64,000 nt of DNA from Trabulsiella odontotermitis. GTDB lineage: Bacteria > Pseudomonadota > Gammaproteobacteria > Enterobacterales > Enterobacteriaceae. The translations under genes and the position numbers were made by a program. Where the stretch lies: positions 2,108,001 through 2,172,000 of the forward strand of contig NZ_CP125781.1 of the NCBI RefSeq assembly GCF_030053895.1. Direction: 5' to 3'. The notes under the pieces were generated by a model. It worked only from the letters and a program-made list of their open reading frames with translations. It was not told the origin of the DNA and made no database searches. Shown piece after piece: positions 34,209 through 43,940 of the stretch; within the stretch, counting starts at the first letter, position 1, and each line of letters opens with the position of its first letter.

Positions 34209-35555
34209 ATGAGTCAGAAATTGAAAGTCGTTACGATTGGTGGTGGCAGCAGCTATACTCCAGAATTACTTGAGGGTTTCCTGAAACGTTATCATGAACT
34301 GCCGGTCAGCGAATTGTGGCTGGTTGATGTTGAAGATGGGCAGGAAAAACTCGATATCATCCATGCTCTTTGTCTGCGGATGGTCGAAAAAGCGGGCGTA
34401 CCGATGAAGGTATTCAAAACGCTGGATCGCCGTCAGGCGCTGGAAGGTGCCGATTTCGTTACCACGCAATTGCGCGTCGGCCAGCTTGATGCGCGTGAGA
34501 AAGATGAGCGCATTCCTTTAAGCCACGGCTATCTCGGCCAGGAAACCAACGGCGCGGCCGGTCTTTTCAAAGGATTGCGCACCATTCCGGTGATTTTTGA
34601 CATCATTAAAGATGTTCAGGAAATCTGTCCTGACGCGTGGGTGATCAACTTCACCAACCCGGCCGGCATGGTGACGGAAGCGGTTTACCGTCACACCAAC
34701 TTCAAACGCTTCATCGGCGTCTGCAATATTCCGGTCGGCATGAAGATGTTTATTACCGACGTGCTGAAACTGACCGAAAAAGACGACCTGTCGATCGACC
34801 TGTTCGGCCTTAACCATATGGTGTTCCTGCGCGATGTGCTGGTAAACGGGAAGTCACGCTTTGCTGAGCTGCTGGACGGTGTTGCCTCCGGTAAGCTGAC
34901 GGCGAACTCAGTGAAAAACATTTTCGATCTGCCGTTCAGCGAAGGGCTGATCCGCTCCCTGAACCTGCTGCCGTGCTCGTATCTGCTGTATTACTTCAAG
35001 CAGAAAGAGATGCTGGCGATTGAAATGGGCGAATACTACAAAGGCGGCGCGCGTGCGCAGGTAGTGAAGAAGGTCGAGAAACAGCTGTTTGAACTGTATA
35101 AAGATCCTGACCTTAACATCAAACCGAAGGAGCTGGAGCTGCGTGGCGGAGCGTATTATTCTGACGCCGCTTGCGAAGTGATCAACGCGATTTACAACGA
35201 CAAGCAGACCGAGCACTACGTCAATATTCCTCACCACGGTCATATTGATAATATCCCGGCGGACTGGGCGGTAGAAATGACGGCGATCCTCGGCCGCGAC
35301 GGCGCGAAACCGCACGCTCGTATTACCCACTTCGATGAGAAAGTGCTGGGTCTGATCTACACCATCAAGGGCTTTGAAGTGGCGGCAAGCCAGGCGGCAC
35401 TCAGTGGTGAGTTTAACGACGTACTGCTGGCGCTCAATCTGAGCCCGCTTATTCACTCTGATCGTGACGCCGAGGTACTGGCACGTGAATTGATCCTCGC
35501 CCATGAGAAGTGGCTGCCGAACTTTGCGGCCACCATCGAAAAACTGAAGCCGTAA
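34209..35555 (+). CDS. chbF: 6-phospho-beta-glucosidase ChbF (GH4)
   Basis: NAD+ and Mn2+-dependent family-4 hydrolase that cleaves the phosphorylated disaccharide in the cytoplasm. 448 aa (E. coli 450). The Rossmann start LKVVTIGGGSSYTPELLEGF, the metal-site segments FTNPAGMVTEAVYRH and GVCNIPVGMKMF, and FGLNHMVFL are all present. AGGGAG stands 8 bases before the ATG at 34209. Intact. Confidence 0.96.
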   Translation: MSQKLKVVTIGGGSSYTPELLEGFLKRYHELPVSELWLVDVEDGQEKLDIIHALCLRMVEKAGVPMKVFKTLDRRQALEGADFVTTQLRVGQLDAREKDERIPLSHGYLGQETNGAAGLFKGLRTIPVIFDIIKDVQEICPDAWVINFTNPAGMVTEAVYRHTNFKRFIGVCNIPVGMKMFITDVLKLTEKDDLSIDLFGLNHMVFLRDVLVNGKSRFAELLDGVASGKLTANSVKNIFDLPFSEGLIRSLNLLPCSYLLYYFKQKEMLAIEMGEYYKGGARAQVVKKVEKQLFELYKDPDLNIKPKELELRGGAYYSDAACEVINAIYNDKQTEHYVNIPHHGHIDNIPADWAVEMTAILGRDGAKPHARITHFDEKVLGLIYTIKGFEVAASQAALSGEFNDVLLALNLSPLIHSDRDAEVLARELILAHEKWLPNFAATIEKLKP

Positions 35556-35970
35556 CGGGAGTGCAGATGGAACGTGTTTTAATCGTCAATGCCGATGATT
35601 TTGGCCTCAGCAAAGGCCAGAACTATGGGATCGTCGAGGCCTGCAAACACGGTATAGTCACCTCAACCACCGCGCTGGTAAACGGCGCGGCGATTGAGCA
35701 TGCCGCGCAGCTGAGCCGTTCTCTGCCGGAACTGGCGGTCGGGATGCACTTCGTGTTAACCCTCGGCCAGCCGTTATCGCCCATGCCGTCACTGACCCGT
35801 GACGGCACGCTGGGAAAATGGATCTGGGAGATGGCGGAAGCCGATACGCTGCCGCTGGAAGAGATTGCCCGCGAACTGGACTGCCAGTATCACCGGTTTG
35901 TTGACCTGTTTGGTTATGAGCCGACACACCTTGACAGCCTCTGACCTGCCCCCACGATTAGATACAACAC

Positions 35971-36804
35971 TCAGTTAGTAACGCCGGAATCTTCATTCTC
36001 AGAATGACCCTTTCTCCAGCCCGCTGCAAATTCAGACGGTGTCTGATAATTCAGCGTGGAGTGCGGGCGGCATTCGTTATAATCCTGCCGCCAGTCATTA
36101 ATAATTTTCCTGGCATGAACGATATCGCTGAACCAGTGCTCATTCAAACATTCATCGCGAAATCGTCCGTTAAAGCTCTCAATAAATCCGTTCTGCGTTG
36201 GCTTGCCCGGCTGGATTAAGCGCAACTCAACACCATGCTCAAAGGCCCATTGATCCAGTGCACGGCAAGTGAACTCCGGCCCCTGGTCAGTTCTTATCGT
36301 CGCCGGATAGCCTCGAAACAGTGCAATGCTGTCCAGAATACGCGTGACCTGAACGCCTGAAATCCCAAAGGCAACAGTGACCGTCAGGCATTCCTTTGTG
36401 AAATCATCGACGCAGGTAAGACACTTGATCCTGCGACCGGTGGAAAGTGCGTCCATGACGAAATCCATCGACCAGGTCAGATTGGGCGCCGCCGGACGGA
36501 GCAGCGGCAGACGTTCTGTTGCCAGCCCTTTACGACGTCTTCTGCGTTTTACGCCCAGGCCACTGAGGTGATAAAGCCGGTACACGCGCTTATGATTAAC
36601 ATGAAGCCCTTCACGGCGCAGCAACTGCCAAATACGACGGTAGCCAAAACGCCTGCGCTCCAGTGCCAGCTCAGTGATGCGCCCTGATAAATGCGCATCA
36701 GCAGCCGGACGGTGAGCCTCATAGCGGCAGGTCGACAGGGATAAACCTGTAAGCCTGCAGGCACGACGTTGCGACAGACCGGTCGCATCACACATCAACA
36801 TCAC
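35971..36804 (-). CDS. IS3-family transposase OrfB (DDE domain)
   Basis: About 277 aa integrase-core protein (MLMCDATGLSQRRACRLTGL at the start). DDE residues are seen in NLTWSMDFVMDAL, IRTDQGPEFTC and KPTQNGFIESFNGRFRDECL. Its frame is open upstream through LTTDQKREAV into the end of OrfA. No stop or frameshift within it, so a functional product is plausible. Confidence 0.93.
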   Translation of the reverse strand: MMLMCDATGLSQRRACRLTGLSLSTCRYEAHRPAADAHLSGRITELALERRRFGYRRIWQLLRREGLHVNHKRVYRLYHLSGLGVKRRRRRKGLATERLPLLRPAAPNLTWSMDFVMDALSTGRRIKCLTCVDDFTKECLTVTVAFGISGVQVTRILDSIALFRGYPATIRTDQGPEFTCRALDQWAFEHGVELRLIQPGKPTQNGFIESFNGRFRDECLNEHWFSDIVHARKIINDWRQDYNECRPHSTLNYQTPSEFAAGWRKGHSENEDSGVTN

Positions 36805-36827
36805 GGCTTCCCGCTTCTGGTCTGTCG

Positions 36828-37091
36828 TCAGTACTTTCGCCCAAGAGCCACCTGAAGCGCCTCTTTATCCAGCATGGCTTCGGCAAGCAGCTTCTTGAGT
36901 CTGGCGTTCTCTTCCTCAAGCGACTTCAGGCGCTTAACTTCAGGCACCTCCATACCGCCATACTTCTTACGCCAGGTGTAAAACGTGGCATCGGAAATGG
37001 CATGCTTGCGGCAGAGTTCACGGGCGGGTACCCCAGCTTCGGCTTCGCGGAGAATACTGATGATCTGTTCGTCGGAAAAACGCTTCTTCAT
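36828..37091 (-). CDS. IS3-family transposase OrfA
   Basis: 87 aa HTH protein: MKKRFSDEQIISILREAEAG, ARELCRKHAISDATFYTWRK, then a leucine-zipper-like coil MEVPEVKRLKSLEEENARLK ending VALGRKY. IS407-group OrfA length and sequence. OrfB continues in the -1 frame relative to its stop, allowing a frameshifted OrfAB transposase. Confidence 0.93.
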   Translation of the reverse strand: MKKRFSDEQIISILREAEAGVPARELCRKHAISDATFYTWRKKYGGMEVPEVKRLKSLEEENARLKKLLAEAMLDKEALQVALGRKY

Positions 37092-37555
37092 GGGGATGTC
37101 CTCATGTGGCTTATGAAGACATTACTAACATCGGGGTGTACTAATCAACGGGGAGCAGGTCACCACCATCACGTGCATATGATCCCGCAGATTTTCCCGA
37201 TAGTGGCGGCGTATGCGAAAGCGAAGGGCGTGGCGATGCGCATTGACAGAGGGCTGGCCGCCTTACACCAGCTCGATACCGACGGTATCCGCAGCAGTGA
37301 CGGTTTCACCAGCGAATTTTATGGTGACGCAATCAGTGAAGCGTTGTTCCTGCAAACGCTGGAAAAATCCGCCGCCAGTGGAGAACGCTCGCTTGAGGTG
37401 ATGTGTCACCCGGCGTTTGTCGACAATACCATCATGGGTAGCGCCTACTGCTATCCGCGCCTGGCGGAGCTGGACGTACTGACGTCCGATTCGCTGAAAC
37501 AGGCGGTGAATGGAAAAGGTTATCGTCCCGGCACCTACCGGGACGTATAAAACAG

Positions 37556-37592
37556 GCCCGGCCGCCATACTGCGCGCGCCGGGCTTTTTTTT
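37556..37592 (+). terminator. Terminator at the end of the chb operon
   Basis: GCCCGGC ... GCCGGGC with a loop of about 15 bases, followed by eight Ts. It lies in the 40-base gap between chbG and the convergent katE. Confidence 0.75.
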
Positions 37593-39849
37593 ACGCCGGA
37601 ACAGTCGGAATTTTACCTTCGCGCGACCACACCCGGTGCGCGGCCATCAGCGTCAACAGATCGTCCACCGTCTGTGTGGACAACGCGTCGCCTTCGACAA
37701 TCCCTTCTTCGCCCTGCGGACTGACATTCAGTATTTCCTTAAACTGCCGCGCATCGCCAACCAGCACAATAGGTTTCAGATGCTTGTAGGCTTCCAGCAG
37801 GTAATACTGCGCATCGCCGTTGCGGCGAATGCTGTCGATATCGCCGCCCGGAACGATGACCGCATCGACGGTCAGGGAAGGGGAACCGGCAAACGTCGCC
37901 GCGATGGGAAGCGTTGAGCCGTCATCCGCTGTCACTTCGCCCATGCGTGCATAAAGCAGCTTCGCGTGAACGCCCGCGGCTTTCAGCCCGGTCAGGAGCG
38001 TCAGCACATCAGCGGAGGAAACCCTGTCGTTGAGCAGCACCGCCACCACACGACCTTTCACCGTCCCGCCCGGAATGGCGTACAGGCTCAGCGTCGGATC
38101 TTTATTAACGCCGCTGACATCCGGCGGCGGCATGATGCGCTGCTGCTCGTCGGTCAGGGTAATGCCCAGGTTGTCCGCCACCGCCTGTGCCAGCGTCAGA
38201 TCGATGTGCGCCAGTTGATCCACTACGCGTTCGCGGATATAGGGACGACCGACTTTACTCAGTTCAAAACTGAATCCCCCGACAATATGTTCCTGCTCCT
38301 GCGGTGTCTGGCTGTTCCAGAACAGGCGCGGATGGGAATAGTATTCGCCAAACGACGGGCTGCGCTCACGGATTTTATGCCCGTCCACGCGTTCCTGATA
38401 CGTCTCAAAACCACCGCGTTTCGGCCCTGGCGGGGTTTCGCGCGGCCAGTTGTCATTGATTGAGTTCGGCTCATAGTTCGCCGGATTCGTCTCGATATCC
38501 ATCCGGTGCATACCATCACGCTGATAATTGTGATACGGGCAGGTCGGACGGTTAATCGGGATCTCATGGAAGTTTGGCCCGCCGAGGCGGCTGATTTGCG
38601 TGTCGGTGTACGAGAAGAGACGCCCCTGCAACAGCGGATCGTTAGTGAAATCCAGCCCGGGAACGATATGGCCGGGGTGGAATGCCGCCTGTTCGTTTTC
38701 GGAAAAGAAGTTATCCGGGTTGCGGTTGAGCACCATCTTACCGACCCGTTGTACCGGCACCAGCGCTTCCGGGATAAGCTTAGTCGGGTCGAGCAGGTCG
38801 AAATCAAATTTGAATTCGTCCTCTTCCGGGATCAACTGTAACCCCAGCTCATATTCCGGGTAATCACCGGCTTCAATGGCTTCCCACAGTTCGCGACGGT
38901 GGAAATCCGGGTCACGGCCAGTGAGTTTTTGCGATTCATCCCACAACAGTGAAGCCTTCCCGGCGACCGGTTTCCAGTGAAAGCGCACAAAGGTGGCTTT
39001 CCCGGCGGCGTTAATCATGCGGAAAGTGTGGATGCCAAAACCTTCCATGGTGCGGTAGCTGCGCGGAATGCCACGGTCAGACATCGCCCACATCACGTTA
39101 TGCAGTGTTTCCGGCTGCAGCGAGACATAATCCCAGAAGGTGTCATGGGCGCTTTGCCCTTGTGGCAGTGCCCAGTGCGGCTCCGGTTTTACCGCGTGGA
39201 CAAAGTCGGGGAATTTCAGCGCATCCTGGATAAAAAAGATAGGCGTGTTGTTGCCGACTAAATCAAAAATTCCCTCTTCGGTGTAAAACTTAGTGGCAAA
39301 GCCGCGAATATCACGCACTGTATCGGCTGAGCCTGCGCCGCCCTGTACGGTTGAGAAGCGAACGAAAACCGGGGTGATTTTATCCGGGTCCGAGAGAAAA
39401 TCGGCCTTTGTGATATCAGCAAGATTTTTATAGGGTTGAAAGTAGCCATGCGCGGCGGAACCGCGGGCATGCACGATGCGCTCCGGGATGCGCTCATGGT
39501 CAAAATGGGTGATTTTCTCACGCAGGATAAAGTCTTCCAGCAGCGTAGGGCCACGGGTACCCGCGCGCAATGAGTTCTGATCGTCCGCAATGCGAACGCC
39601 CTGATTGGTGGTCAGCGGAAAGTTTTCGCTGCCTTTGCGAAACGGCTCAAGGGAGTCCAGTTTCTTGTTGCGGGTATCAGGTGCCTTCAGGCTGCCGGAA
39701 GTGGTAGGTTGCTCACCGGGCGCGCTCGGTTGCGGGGTGGGGCGATGCGATCCATCCTCCGGCGCCAGCGAATCAAGACCCGGACGGGATTCACTGGAAT
39801 CATGCACCGGTGAAGTATGTTGATGAGGGTTTTTGTCGTTCTGTGACAT
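37591..39849 (-). CDS. katE: Catalase HPII
   Basis: Large-subunit haem catalase, cytoplasmic, hydrogen peroxide to water and oxygen in stationary phase. 752 aa (E. coli 753). N-terminal extension rich in polar residues, then catalase core with distal histidine near residue 127 (VHARGSAAHGYF), haem tyrosine in RLFSYTDTQISRLGGP, NFHEIPINRP, and a C-terminal flavodoxin-like domain (TVKGRVVAVLLNDRVSSADV). RpoS-dependent in E. coli; promoter in 39850-40005. Confidence 0.97.
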   Translation of the reverse strand: MSQNDKNPHQHTSPVHDSSESRPGLDSLAPEDGSHRPTPQPSAPGEQPTTSGSLKAPDTRNKKLDSLEPFRKGSENFPLTTNQGVRIADDQNSLRAGTRGPTLLEDFILREKITHFDHERIPERIVHARGSAAHGYFQPYKNLADITKADFLSDPDKITPVFVRFSTVQGGAGSADTVRDIRGFATKFYTEEGIFDLVGNNTPIFFIQDALKFPDFVHAVKPEPHWALPQGQSAHDTFWDYVSLQPETLHNVMWAMSDRGIPRSYRTMEGFGIHTFRMINAAGKATFVRFHWKPVAGKASLLWDESQKLTGRDPDFHRRELWEAIEAGDYPEYELGLQLIPEEDEFKFDFDLLDPTKLIPEALVPVQRVGKMVLNRNPDNFFSENEQAAFHPGHIVPGLDFTNDPLLQGRLFSYTDTQISRLGGPNFHEIPINRPTCPYHNYQRDGMHRMDIETNPANYEPNSINDNWPRETPPGPKRGGFETYQERVDGHKIRERSPSFGEYYSHPRLFWNSQTPQEQEHIVGGFSFELSKVGRPYIRERVVDQLAHIDLTLAQAVADNLGITLTDEQQRIMPPPDVSGVNKDPTLSLYAIPGGTVKGRVVAVLLNDRVSSADVLTLLTGLKAAGVHAKLLYARMGEVTADDGSTLPIAATFAGSPSLTVDAVIVPGGDIDSIRRNGDAQYYLLEAYKHLKPIVLVGDARQFKEILNVSPQGEEGIVEGDALSTQTVDDLLTLMAAHRVWSREGKIPTVPA

Positions 39850-40008
39850 TGCACTCGTCTCCTGTTTCCATTGCTGAAAATTGGTCGCTGTTGCACCAAA
39901 ACCCTTCTAACTATAGAACAAACGAGCGGGCTCTCCTTACGAAGCGGGACAGGATCGGCTATTATAAAGGTTTATGTTTGTCGTATCTGCACTATGAATT
40001 TGTCAATG

Positions 40009-40251
40009 ATGAAACCGTATCGCCAGCAAAATCGACGCATTATTAGCTACGTACCACGCGTAGAACCCGCTCCTCCCGATCATGCCCTGAAAGTCGACGG
40101 GTTCCGTGATGTCTGGCTGTTACGGGGGAAATACGTTGCCTTTGTGATGATGGGTGACAGCTTTCGCCGCTCCCAGGCATTCAGCGGGCCGGAAGCGGCA
40201 CAGCGCTGGGCGTTGCAAATGCGACAGGAAGGTGAGGTCGGTGAGGCGTAA
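40009..40251 (+). CDS. cedA: Cell division activator CedA
   Basis: Small DNA/RNA polymerase-binding protein that in E. coli restores division after over-replication in dnaA(cos) mutants. 80 aa, same as E. coli. MKPYRQQNRRIISYVPRVEP, then GFRDVWLLRGKYVAFVMMGD and SFRRSQAF, match. A second ATG lies at 40006. An upstream continuation of the frame has no ribosome site and is not used. A shared terminator separates it from convergent tcyP. Confidence 0.93.
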   Translation: MKPYRQQNRRIISYVPRVEPAPPDHALKVDGFRDVWLLRGKYVAFVMMGDSFRRSQAFSGPEAAQRWALQMRQEGEVGEA

Positions 40252-40275
40252 TGACGTTTTCGGTTATTTCTGATG

Positions 40276-40305
40276 AAAAAAAATCGCCCGAAGGCGATTT
40301 TTTTG
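40276..40305. terminator. Bidirectional terminator between cedA and tcyP
   Basis: A-run, TCGCC, loop CGAA, GGCGA, T-run. Symmetric in both strands, so it serves both convergent genes. Confidence 0.88.
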
Positions 40306-40308
40306 TTT

Positions 40309-41700
40309 TTAGCGGTGCGCCAGTTCGGCGTTATCTTCACTGTCGAGGACGGTTTTATCCGTCTGACGCAACCACTGGCTGGTCAGCGTACCGGCGGTCA
40401 TTGAACCGCTGACGTTCAGCGCAGTACGACCCATATCGATCAGCGGTTCGACGGAAATCAGCAGCGCGACCAGCGTAACCGGCAGACCCATCGCGGGCAG
40501 GACGATCAGCGCCGCAAAAGTCGCGCCGCCGCCGACCCCAGCAACCCCGGCGGAACTGACGGTGACAATGCCGACCAGCGTGGCAATCCACAGCGGATCC
40601 AGCGGGTTAATGCCGACGGTTGGCGCTACCATCACTGCCAGCATTGCCGGGTAAAGCCCTGCGCAGCCGTTCTGACCGATGGTCGCCCCGAACGAGGCAG
40701 AGAAGCTGGCGATCGACTCCGGCACGCCCAGACGACGGGTCTGCGCTTCCACATTCAGCGGAATGGAGGCGGCGCTGGAACGGCTGGTGAAGGCAAAGGT
40801 CAGCACCGGCCAGACTTTGCGGAAATATTTGAGCGGGCTGACGCCGTTCACGCCCAGCAGAATGCCGTGGATCACGAACATAATGCCCAGGCCCAGATAC
40901 GAGGCGACCACAAAGCTGCCCAGTTTGACGATGTCCTGCAGGTTGGAGCCAGCGACGACTTTAGTCATCAGCGCCAGTACGCCGTATGGCGTCAGTTGCA
41001 TCACCAGACGCACCAGTTTCATCACCCAGCCCTGCAGCGTATCGATAGCCGTCAGAACGCGTTTGCCTTTGGCTTCGTCATCTTTCAGCAGCTTCAGTGC
41101 CGCAACGCCGAGGAATGCGGCGAAAATCACCAGGCTGATGATCGAGGTTGGGCTGGCACCGGTCAGATCGGCAAACGGATTTTTCGGTACGAAAGAGAGC
41201 AGCAGTTGCGGCACGGTCAGATCGGCCAGTTTGCCGACGTAGTTGCTTTGAATGGCGTTCAGACGCGCGGTTTCCGCGCTACCCTGCACCAGACCTTCTG
41301 CGGTCAGACCAAACAGGTTGGTCACCAGCACACCGACCAGCGCGGCAATCAGCGTGGTAAACAGCAATGTGCCGATGGTCAGGAAACTGATTTTACCCAG
41401 CTGAGAGGCGTTATGCAGACGCGCTACCGCACTCAGAATCGAGGCGAAGACCAGCGGCATTACAATCATTTGTAGCAGTTGCACATAGCCGTTACCGACA
41501 ATGTTGAACCATTGAATGGAGTCTTTCAGTACCGCACTGTCGGAACCGTAGATCAATTGCAGTGCAAGGCCAAAGACCACGCCGATCACTAAACCGACTA
41601 AAACTTTTTTTGCCAGGCTCCACTGTTTATGGCGGGTTTGCGCCAGTGCAAACAGCAAAACCACGAACACGATAATGTTCGCGACTAATGGAAAGTTCAT
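40309..41700 (-). CDS. tcyP: L-cystine/sodium symporter TcyP (YdjN)
   Basis: DAACS-family inner-membrane importer of L-cystine. 463 aa from ATG 41700, exactly the E. coli length; in-frame codons beyond are outside the conserved N-terminus MNFPLVANIIVFVVLLFALA. Motifs of the family are TFAFTSRSSAASIPLNVEAQ, ASFGATIGQNGCAGLYPAML and GVAGVGGGATFAALIVLPA. About eight to ten transmembrane helices. Confidence 0.96.
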   Translation of the reverse strand: MNFPLVANIIVFVVLLFALAQTRHKQWSLAKKVLVGLVIGVVFGLALQLIYGSDSAVLKDSIQWFNIVGNGYVQLLQMIVMPLVFASILSAVARLHNASQLGKISFLTIGTLLFTTLIAALVGVLVTNLFGLTAEGLVQGSAETARLNAIQSNYVGKLADLTVPQLLLSFVPKNPFADLTGASPTSIISLVIFAAFLGVAALKLLKDDEAKGKRVLTAIDTLQGWVMKLVRLVMQLTPYGVLALMTKVVAGSNLQDIVKLGSFVVASYLGLGIMFVIHGILLGVNGVSPLKYFRKVWPVLTFAFTSRSSAASIPLNVEAQTRRLGVPESIASFSASFGATIGQNGCAGLYPAMLAVMVAPTVGINPLDPLWIATLVGIVTVSSAGVAGVGGGATFAALIVLPAMGLPVTLVALLISVEPLIDMGRTALNVSGSMTAGTLTSQWLRQTDKTVLDSEDNAELAHR

Positions 41701-41833
41701 CCCGTTCTCCTGAATCACGTTAACGGTCGGCTTATAGAGAGGCCGACTCTGTTGGCGCAAGAGTAACAGAAGTGTCACAGGGCGCTTATATCCAAATGGA
41801 ATGGGATATGCCAAAAGTGAAATCTTTGACTAT

Positions 41834-42424
41834 TTATTGCCCGTTCTGGTGGTTTATAAATCGCTCAAAGCTGGTTTGCAGGGCGTTAATCACCCCGGAT
41901 GACCAGCGCACCGCGCTATTCTCCGGTAGCGACTGCGGCATCCAGACCGCCCAGGCAAAGAACGCCATACACAGCACGCGCTCCAGCTGATTGCCTTTTT
42001 GTGGTACCAGAATCGGCAGGCGAAAGCGCCAGCGGCAGGGCCACAGCAGTGGTACGCCAGCGGGGGTGATCATGTCGGCGACAATATGGCTGAGATAACC
42101 CAGCACCATGCCCTGCAGCGCATCCGCCGGAACAATCCAGCTGTCGGGCACTTTCAGGTAGAAGAGGGTCAGTGCGGCGAAGACGGCCAGCAGACTGTGA
42201 GTGAAACCGCGGTGGCCGAAAGCGCGTGCGACGGGTTTTGAGATCCAGCGTAAGCGCTGGCCGAGAAACGATTTGGGGTGGTCGATGTCCGGTAACAGAC
42301 AGGTCAGCACTGCCGACGGAATGATATGCCACCAGTCGCCCTGCGCCAGCACAGGCGTCAGCGCAGCATTTTTGGCAAATACCGCACTGGCAATGGAAAA
42401 TAGCAGGTGGCCTTCCGCCGTCAT
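41834..42424 (-). CDS. ydjM: SOS-associated membrane protein YdjM (DUF457)
   Basis: 196 aa inner-membrane protein of the metal-dependent hydrolase-like DUF457 family; in E. coli it belongs to the LexA regulon. MTAEGHLLFSIASAVFAKNA is the conserved start, and metal-binding-type residues occur in LLPDIDHPKSFLG and GHRGFTHSLLAV. Start chosen at 42424 by match to E. coli. A LexA-like box lies just upstream. Confidence 0.94.
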   Translation of the reverse strand: MTAEGHLLFSIASAVFAKNAALTPVLAQGDWWHIIPSAVLTCLLPDIDHPKSFLGQRLRWISKPVARAFGHRGFTHSLLAVFAALTLFYLKVPDSWIVPADALQGMVLGYLSHIVADMITPAGVPLLWPCRWRFRLPILVPQKGNQLERVLCMAFFAWAVWMPQSLPENSAVRWSSGVINALQTSFERFINHQNGQ

Positions 42425-42441
42425 GGTCAAACCCGGTAAAA

Positions 42442-42457
42442 CTGTCGATTCATCCAG
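42442..42457 (-). promoter_or_regulatory. LexA box of ydjM
   Basis: On the minus strand CTGG-ATGAATCG-ACAG, one base off the consensus CTGT-N8-ACAG, 18 bases before the ydjM start codon. A second, weaker CTGTATA stretch lies further upstream. Supports SOS control as in E. coli. Confidence 0.6.
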
Positions 42458-42561
42458 TATAGGGTTTTTATACAGTATCCGAAAGTGGTGACGTTGTAAC
42501 TCTTTGTCACAATCCACGCAGAAAGCGAGAGGCGGGCAGTAAAAGACTGCCCGCAGGGGGA

Positions 42562-43230
42562 TTAACCGCGCAAATCCTGAATTGTCAGTTGTTGCAGGCT
42601 GCTCAGTTTGACGTCAGCGAGGATGTAGCGTGGATCATGAATGTGCTCACTGTCCGGCACCACAATCGAGCGCATGCGCGCTGCTTTGCTGGCAATCATG
42701 CCGTTGACGGAATCTTCCAGCGCCACGCAGCACAGCGGATCCACACCCAGCTTCGCCGCACAGTCGATGTAGACCTGCGGATGCGGTTTACTGTAGGGCA
42801 GCGCTTCCGCCGACGCCAGCGCGTCAAACTGTTCACGCAGATCAAACATGGTGAGCACTTTTTCCAGCATATGCAGCGGCGAGGCGGAGGCGAGACCCAC
42901 TTTCAGCCCCTGCGCTTTACACAGCGCCACCGCTTCACGCACGCCAGGCAGCAGCGGGCGCTCTTCTTCGACCAGCGAAATGGCGCGGTTGATAATACGG
43001 TCAGTCACTGCCGCGCGATCCGGGCCAACCCACGGCTGGTGGGCGTACCACAAATCCACAACCATATCGATGCGCAGACCCAGCGTGTCCGGCAGCTCGC
43101 CGCGACGCGTGATATCCACACCCAGACTTGCCATCACCTCCAGCTCAGCACGATCCCACAAGGGTTCAGAATCAATCAGCAGTCCATCCATATCAAAAAT
43201 AGCGGCAAGAATTTGACGCGGGGTCGGCAT
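42562..43230 (-). CDS. hxpB: Hexitol phosphatase HxpB (YniC)
   Basis: HAD-family phosphatase acting on 2-deoxyglucose-6-phosphate and hexitol phosphates. 222 aa, as in E. coli, from ATG 43230. Catalytic motif I is IFDMDGLLIDSEPLWDR, motif II GLASASPLHM, motif III SKPHPQVYIDCAAKLG and acidic ALEDSVNGMIASKAARM. Divergent from yniB. Confidence 0.95.
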   Translation of the reverse strand: MPTPRQILAAIFDMDGLLIDSEPLWDRAELEVMASLGVDITRRGELPDTLGLRIDMVVDLWYAHQPWVGPDRAAVTDRIINRAISLVEEERPLLPGVREAVALCKAQGLKVGLASASPLHMLEKVLTMFDLREQFDALASAEALPYSKPHPQVYIDCAAKLGVDPLCCVALEDSVNGMIASKAARMRSIVVPDSEHIHDPRYILADVKLSSLQQLTIQDLRG

Positions 43231-43397
43231 AACCACTTCTCCTGTAGAGTCATCGGGAAGAAAACATTGCCTTCATGGTAACGTATTTCCCCTGAAAGAT
43301 CGGGCGAAAAATTGCAGCTACAGGTAGACTTAACAGCTGTAATTCGAGGACGATTCGATTTGCCAGACTGGAGCAGGGTTTTTTACAAGGGGAAGTC

Positions 43398-43934
43398 ATG
43401 ACGTATCAACAAGCTGGACGTATCGCTGTACTCAAACGCCTCGCGGGATGGGTGATTTTCATCCCGGCAGTGGTTTCCACGCTGATCTCCGTTTTAAAAT
43501 TTATGTACGATCACAGTGAAAAACAGACCGGTATTGATGCCGTGATGCTGGATTTCGCCCATGTCATGATTGATATGATTCGCGTTAACACCCCGTTTCT
43601 TAATGTGTTCTGGTACAACTCACCGGTACCGGATTTTAAGAACAGCCTCAATATCCTGTTCTGGATTGTCTTTGCGCTGATGTTTGTCGGGCTGGCGCTG
43701 CAGGCTTCCGGCGCGCGTATGAGCCGTCAGGCGAAGTTCATTCGCGAAGGGGTTGAGGACCAACTGATACTGGAAAAAGCGAAAGGGCCGGAAGGGTTAT
43801 CACGCGAACAGATCGAATCCCGCATTGTTGTCCCGCATCACACGCTGTTTATGCAGTTCTTTCCGCTGTATGTCATGCCGGTGATTTTCATTGTCGTCGG
43901 CTATTTTTTCTTTTCGTTGCTGGGCTTTATCTGA
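43398..43934 (+). CDS. yniB: Inner-membrane protein YniB
   Basis: 178 aa protein of unknown function with three hydrophobic segments (GWVIFIPAVVSTLISVLKF, ILFWIVFALMFVGLAL, LYVMPVIFIVVGYFFFSLL). Length and sequence equal E. coli YniB. In E. coli yniA follows; here yciA follows, convergent after 34 bases. Confidence 0.93.
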   Translation: MTYQQAGRIAVLKRLAGWVIFIPAVVSTLISVLKFMYDHSEKQTGIDAVMLDFAHVMIDMIRVNTPFLNVFWYNSPVPDFKNSLNILFWIVFALMFVGLALQASGARMSRQAKFIREGVEDQLILEKAKGPEGLSREQIESRIVVPHHTLFMQFFPLYVMPVIFIVVGYFFFSLLGFI

Positions 43935-43940
43935 GAGAGA

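Larger units (their letters stand above)
35942..37162 (-). mobile_element. IS3-family insertion sequence of IS407 type, 1221 bp
   Basis: Terminal inverted repeats begin TGACCTGC(C/T)CCC at both ends and stay related as far as ATTAG. Contains two overlapping-type transposase frames on the minus strand, opposite to chbG. The 4-base target is CCTC on the left (35938-35941) and CCAC on the right (37163-37166), a duplication with one difference. 4-bp duplications are typical of the IS407 group. ISEhe3-like elements are the closest I can recall; the exact name is not determined. Confidence 0.88.
35567..37550 (+). pseudogene. chbG: chbG (chitooligosaccharide deacetylase) disrupted by an IS3-family element
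   Basis: ChbG removes one acetyl group from chitobiose/chitotriose 6-phosphate, which is needed for the inducer ChbR recognises and for hydrolysis by ChbF. The YdjC-fold N-terminus MERVLIVNADDFGLSKGQ is intact to THLDS (35937); after the element the gene goes on at 37163 with HHVHMIPQIFPIV to the true C-terminus YRPGTYRDV. With one copy of the 4-base target removed, the gene is 252 aa and in frame (E. coli 249), so the insertion is the only lesion. The metal-binding HHH is split. Confidence 0.9.
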
